Of a stretch of 64,000 bases of DNA, positions 63,243 through 64,000 are shown piece by piece. The DNA comes from Neoroseomonas oryzicola. GTDB taxonomy: Bacteria > Pseudomonadota > Alphaproteobacteria > Acetobacterales > Acetobacteraceae. Made by a program: the position numbers and the translations under genes. The stretch's first letter is position 1. Each line of letters starts with the position of its first letter. The notes under the pieces were generated by a model. It was not told the origin of the DNA, did no database searches, and saw nothing but the letters and a program-made list of their open reading frames with translations. Where the stretch lies: contig NZ_JAAVUP010000003.1 of NCBI RefSeq assembly GCF_012163135.1, positions 152,283 through 216,282 on the forward strand. Direction: 5' to 3'.

Positions 63243-64000
63243 ATGACCAAGCGCCGCATCGCCATCGTGCTGTTCAACCTGGGCGGTCCCGACCGCCCGG
63301 AAAGCGTGCGGCCCTTCCTGGTCAACCTCTTCACCGACCCGGCGATCCTGCGCGTGCCGGGCTTCGTGCGGCCCTGGCTCGGCCGCATCATCGCCTGGCG
63401 GCGCACCAAGCCGGCGATGGAGAACTACGCCATCCTCGGCGGCCGGTCCCCGCTGCTGGAACTGACCGAGGAGCAGGGACGCTCCCTCGATGCCGCGCTC
63501 GCCGGCGATCCGGGGATCGAGGTCCGCTCCTTCGTCTGCATGCGCTACTGGCACCCGATGAGCGACGCCGCCGCGCGCGCCGTGAAGGACTGGGCGCCGG
63601 ACGAGATCCTGCTGCTGCCGCTCTACCCGCAGTATTCGACCACCACGACCGGCAGCTCCATCGCGGCCTGGGACGAGGCCTGCCGCAAGGCCGGCCTGTC
63701 GGTGCCGACCACCACGCTGTGCTGCTGGCATTCCGACGGCGACTTCGCCGAGGCGACCGCCGCCCTGGTGCGCGACGCCTATGCCAAGGCGCGCGCGGAA
63801 CTGCCGGCCGAGATCCCGCTGCGCATCCTGTTCTCCGCCCACGGCCTGCCCGAGAGCATCGTCGCCGCCGGCGACCCGTATCAGTGGCAGGTCGAGCGCA
63901 GCGTCGCCGCGGTCGTCGAACGGCTCCACATCGAGGGCCTGGACCACACCGTCTGCTACCAGTCGCGCGTGACGCCGCAGAAGTGGATCGGCCCCTCGAC
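63243..64000 (+). CDS. hemH: Ferrochelatase (3'-truncated by window edge)
   Basis: At least 252 residues; the frame is open to the last base of the window. Inserts iron into protoporphyrin IX, the last step of heme synthesis. Visible: IAIVLFNLGGPDRPESVRPFL at the start, FTDPAIL, GGRSPL near residue 66, MRYWHPMSDAA near residue 100, LLLPLYPQYSTTTTGSS near residue 124 and FSAHGLPESIV near residue 198 with the catalytic His. The usual YQSRVTP motif near the end is present. With hemE it places two heme genes near the origin. Confidence 0.95.
   Translation, partial: MTKRRIAIVLFNLGGPDRPESVRPFLVNLFTDPAILRVPGFVRPWLGRIIAWRRTKPAMENYAILGGRSPLLELTEEQGRSLDAALAGDPGIEVRSFVCMRYWHPMSDAAARAVKDWAPDEILLLPLYPQYSTTTTGSSIAAWDEACRKAGLSVPTTTLCCWHSDGDFAEATAALVRDAYAKARAELPAEIPLRILFSAHGLPESIVAAGDPYQWQVERSVAAVVERLHIEGLDHTVCYQSRVTPQKWIGPS

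Overview
The window is 64 kb of a very GC-rich chromosome with close packing, frequent ATGA/GTGA start-stop overlaps and occasional GTG/TTG starts. The gene content points to an alphaproteobacterium, most likely of the Acetobacteraceae (Roseomonas-like). The reasons are the mnmE-mnmG-rsmG-parA-parB block, hemE next to ppsR across an origin-like gap, the metX-metW pair, a DUF2125 protein, AzlCD, TctC-type and SBP_5-type binding proteins, and a soluble fds-type formate dehydrogenase. No rRNA, tRNA, insertion sequence, prophage or CRISPR array is visible. This looks like stable, origin-proximal chromosome.

Layout, left to right. 1-3.5 kb: peptide/nickel-type ABC importer (binding protein cut by the window edge, then two permeases). 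3.6-7.7 kb: three tandem paralogous lipoproteins of unknown function. 7.7-10.6 kb: a conserved unknown protein, a GST and a DEAD-box helicase. 10.6-15 kb: formate dehydrogenase as two genes, one of them a fused gamma-beta subunit. 15-20.4 kb: a catabolic-looking group (MetE-like protein, LigI-like amidohydrolase, SDR, MmgE/PrpD, SnoaL) and a MarR regulator with a repeated palindromic operator. 20.5-21.5 kb: LpxR-like lipid A deacylase. 21.5-26.2 kb: aromatic amino acid genes (tyrA, hisC-like, chorismate mutase) divergent from metX-metW. 26.2-31.9 kb: DUF2125, ChaC, PlsC, YdcF, FtsX, FtsE and a zinc-ribbon protein. 32-34 kb: quinone reductase, Ogt and a thioredoxin-like ferredoxin. 34-39.5 kb: mnmE, mnmG, rsmG, parA and parB with two parS-like sites. 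39.7-42.1 kb: HIT protein and a TetR-glycosyltransferase pair. 42.1-45.3 kb: hisE, hisF and hisA, interrupted by a Ser/Gly-rich protein and DoxX. 45.5-48.1 kb: AzlCD and a second SBP_5 protein. 48.2-50.7 kb: aroE-coaE-dnaQ and a small membrane protein. 50.7-53.5 kb: hemE, an oriC-like intergenic region, ppsR and maf. 53.5-56.3 kb: MFS transporter, AraC regulator and a YopT-like cysteine-protease-fold protein. 56.8-64 kb: pnp, a nitronate monooxygenase-like protein, a GT2 glycosyltransferase, a TctC protein, secB and the start of hemH.

The most informative signals are the following: (i) the probable chromosome origin between hemE and ppsR, with parS/parAB 13-18 kb away and a second pair of perfect DnaA boxes at 28.5 kb; (ii) a small protein with a possible YopT (C58) Cys-His-Asp triad; (iii) the lipoprotein triplet; (iv) a family of intergenic repeats whose hairpins are conserved in shape while the paired arms change together; (v) a HisE with a histone-H1-like lysine tail; and (vi) two palindromic operators, for the MarR and TetR genes. 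All functional names rest on motifs and family resemblance read by eye; no database search was run.
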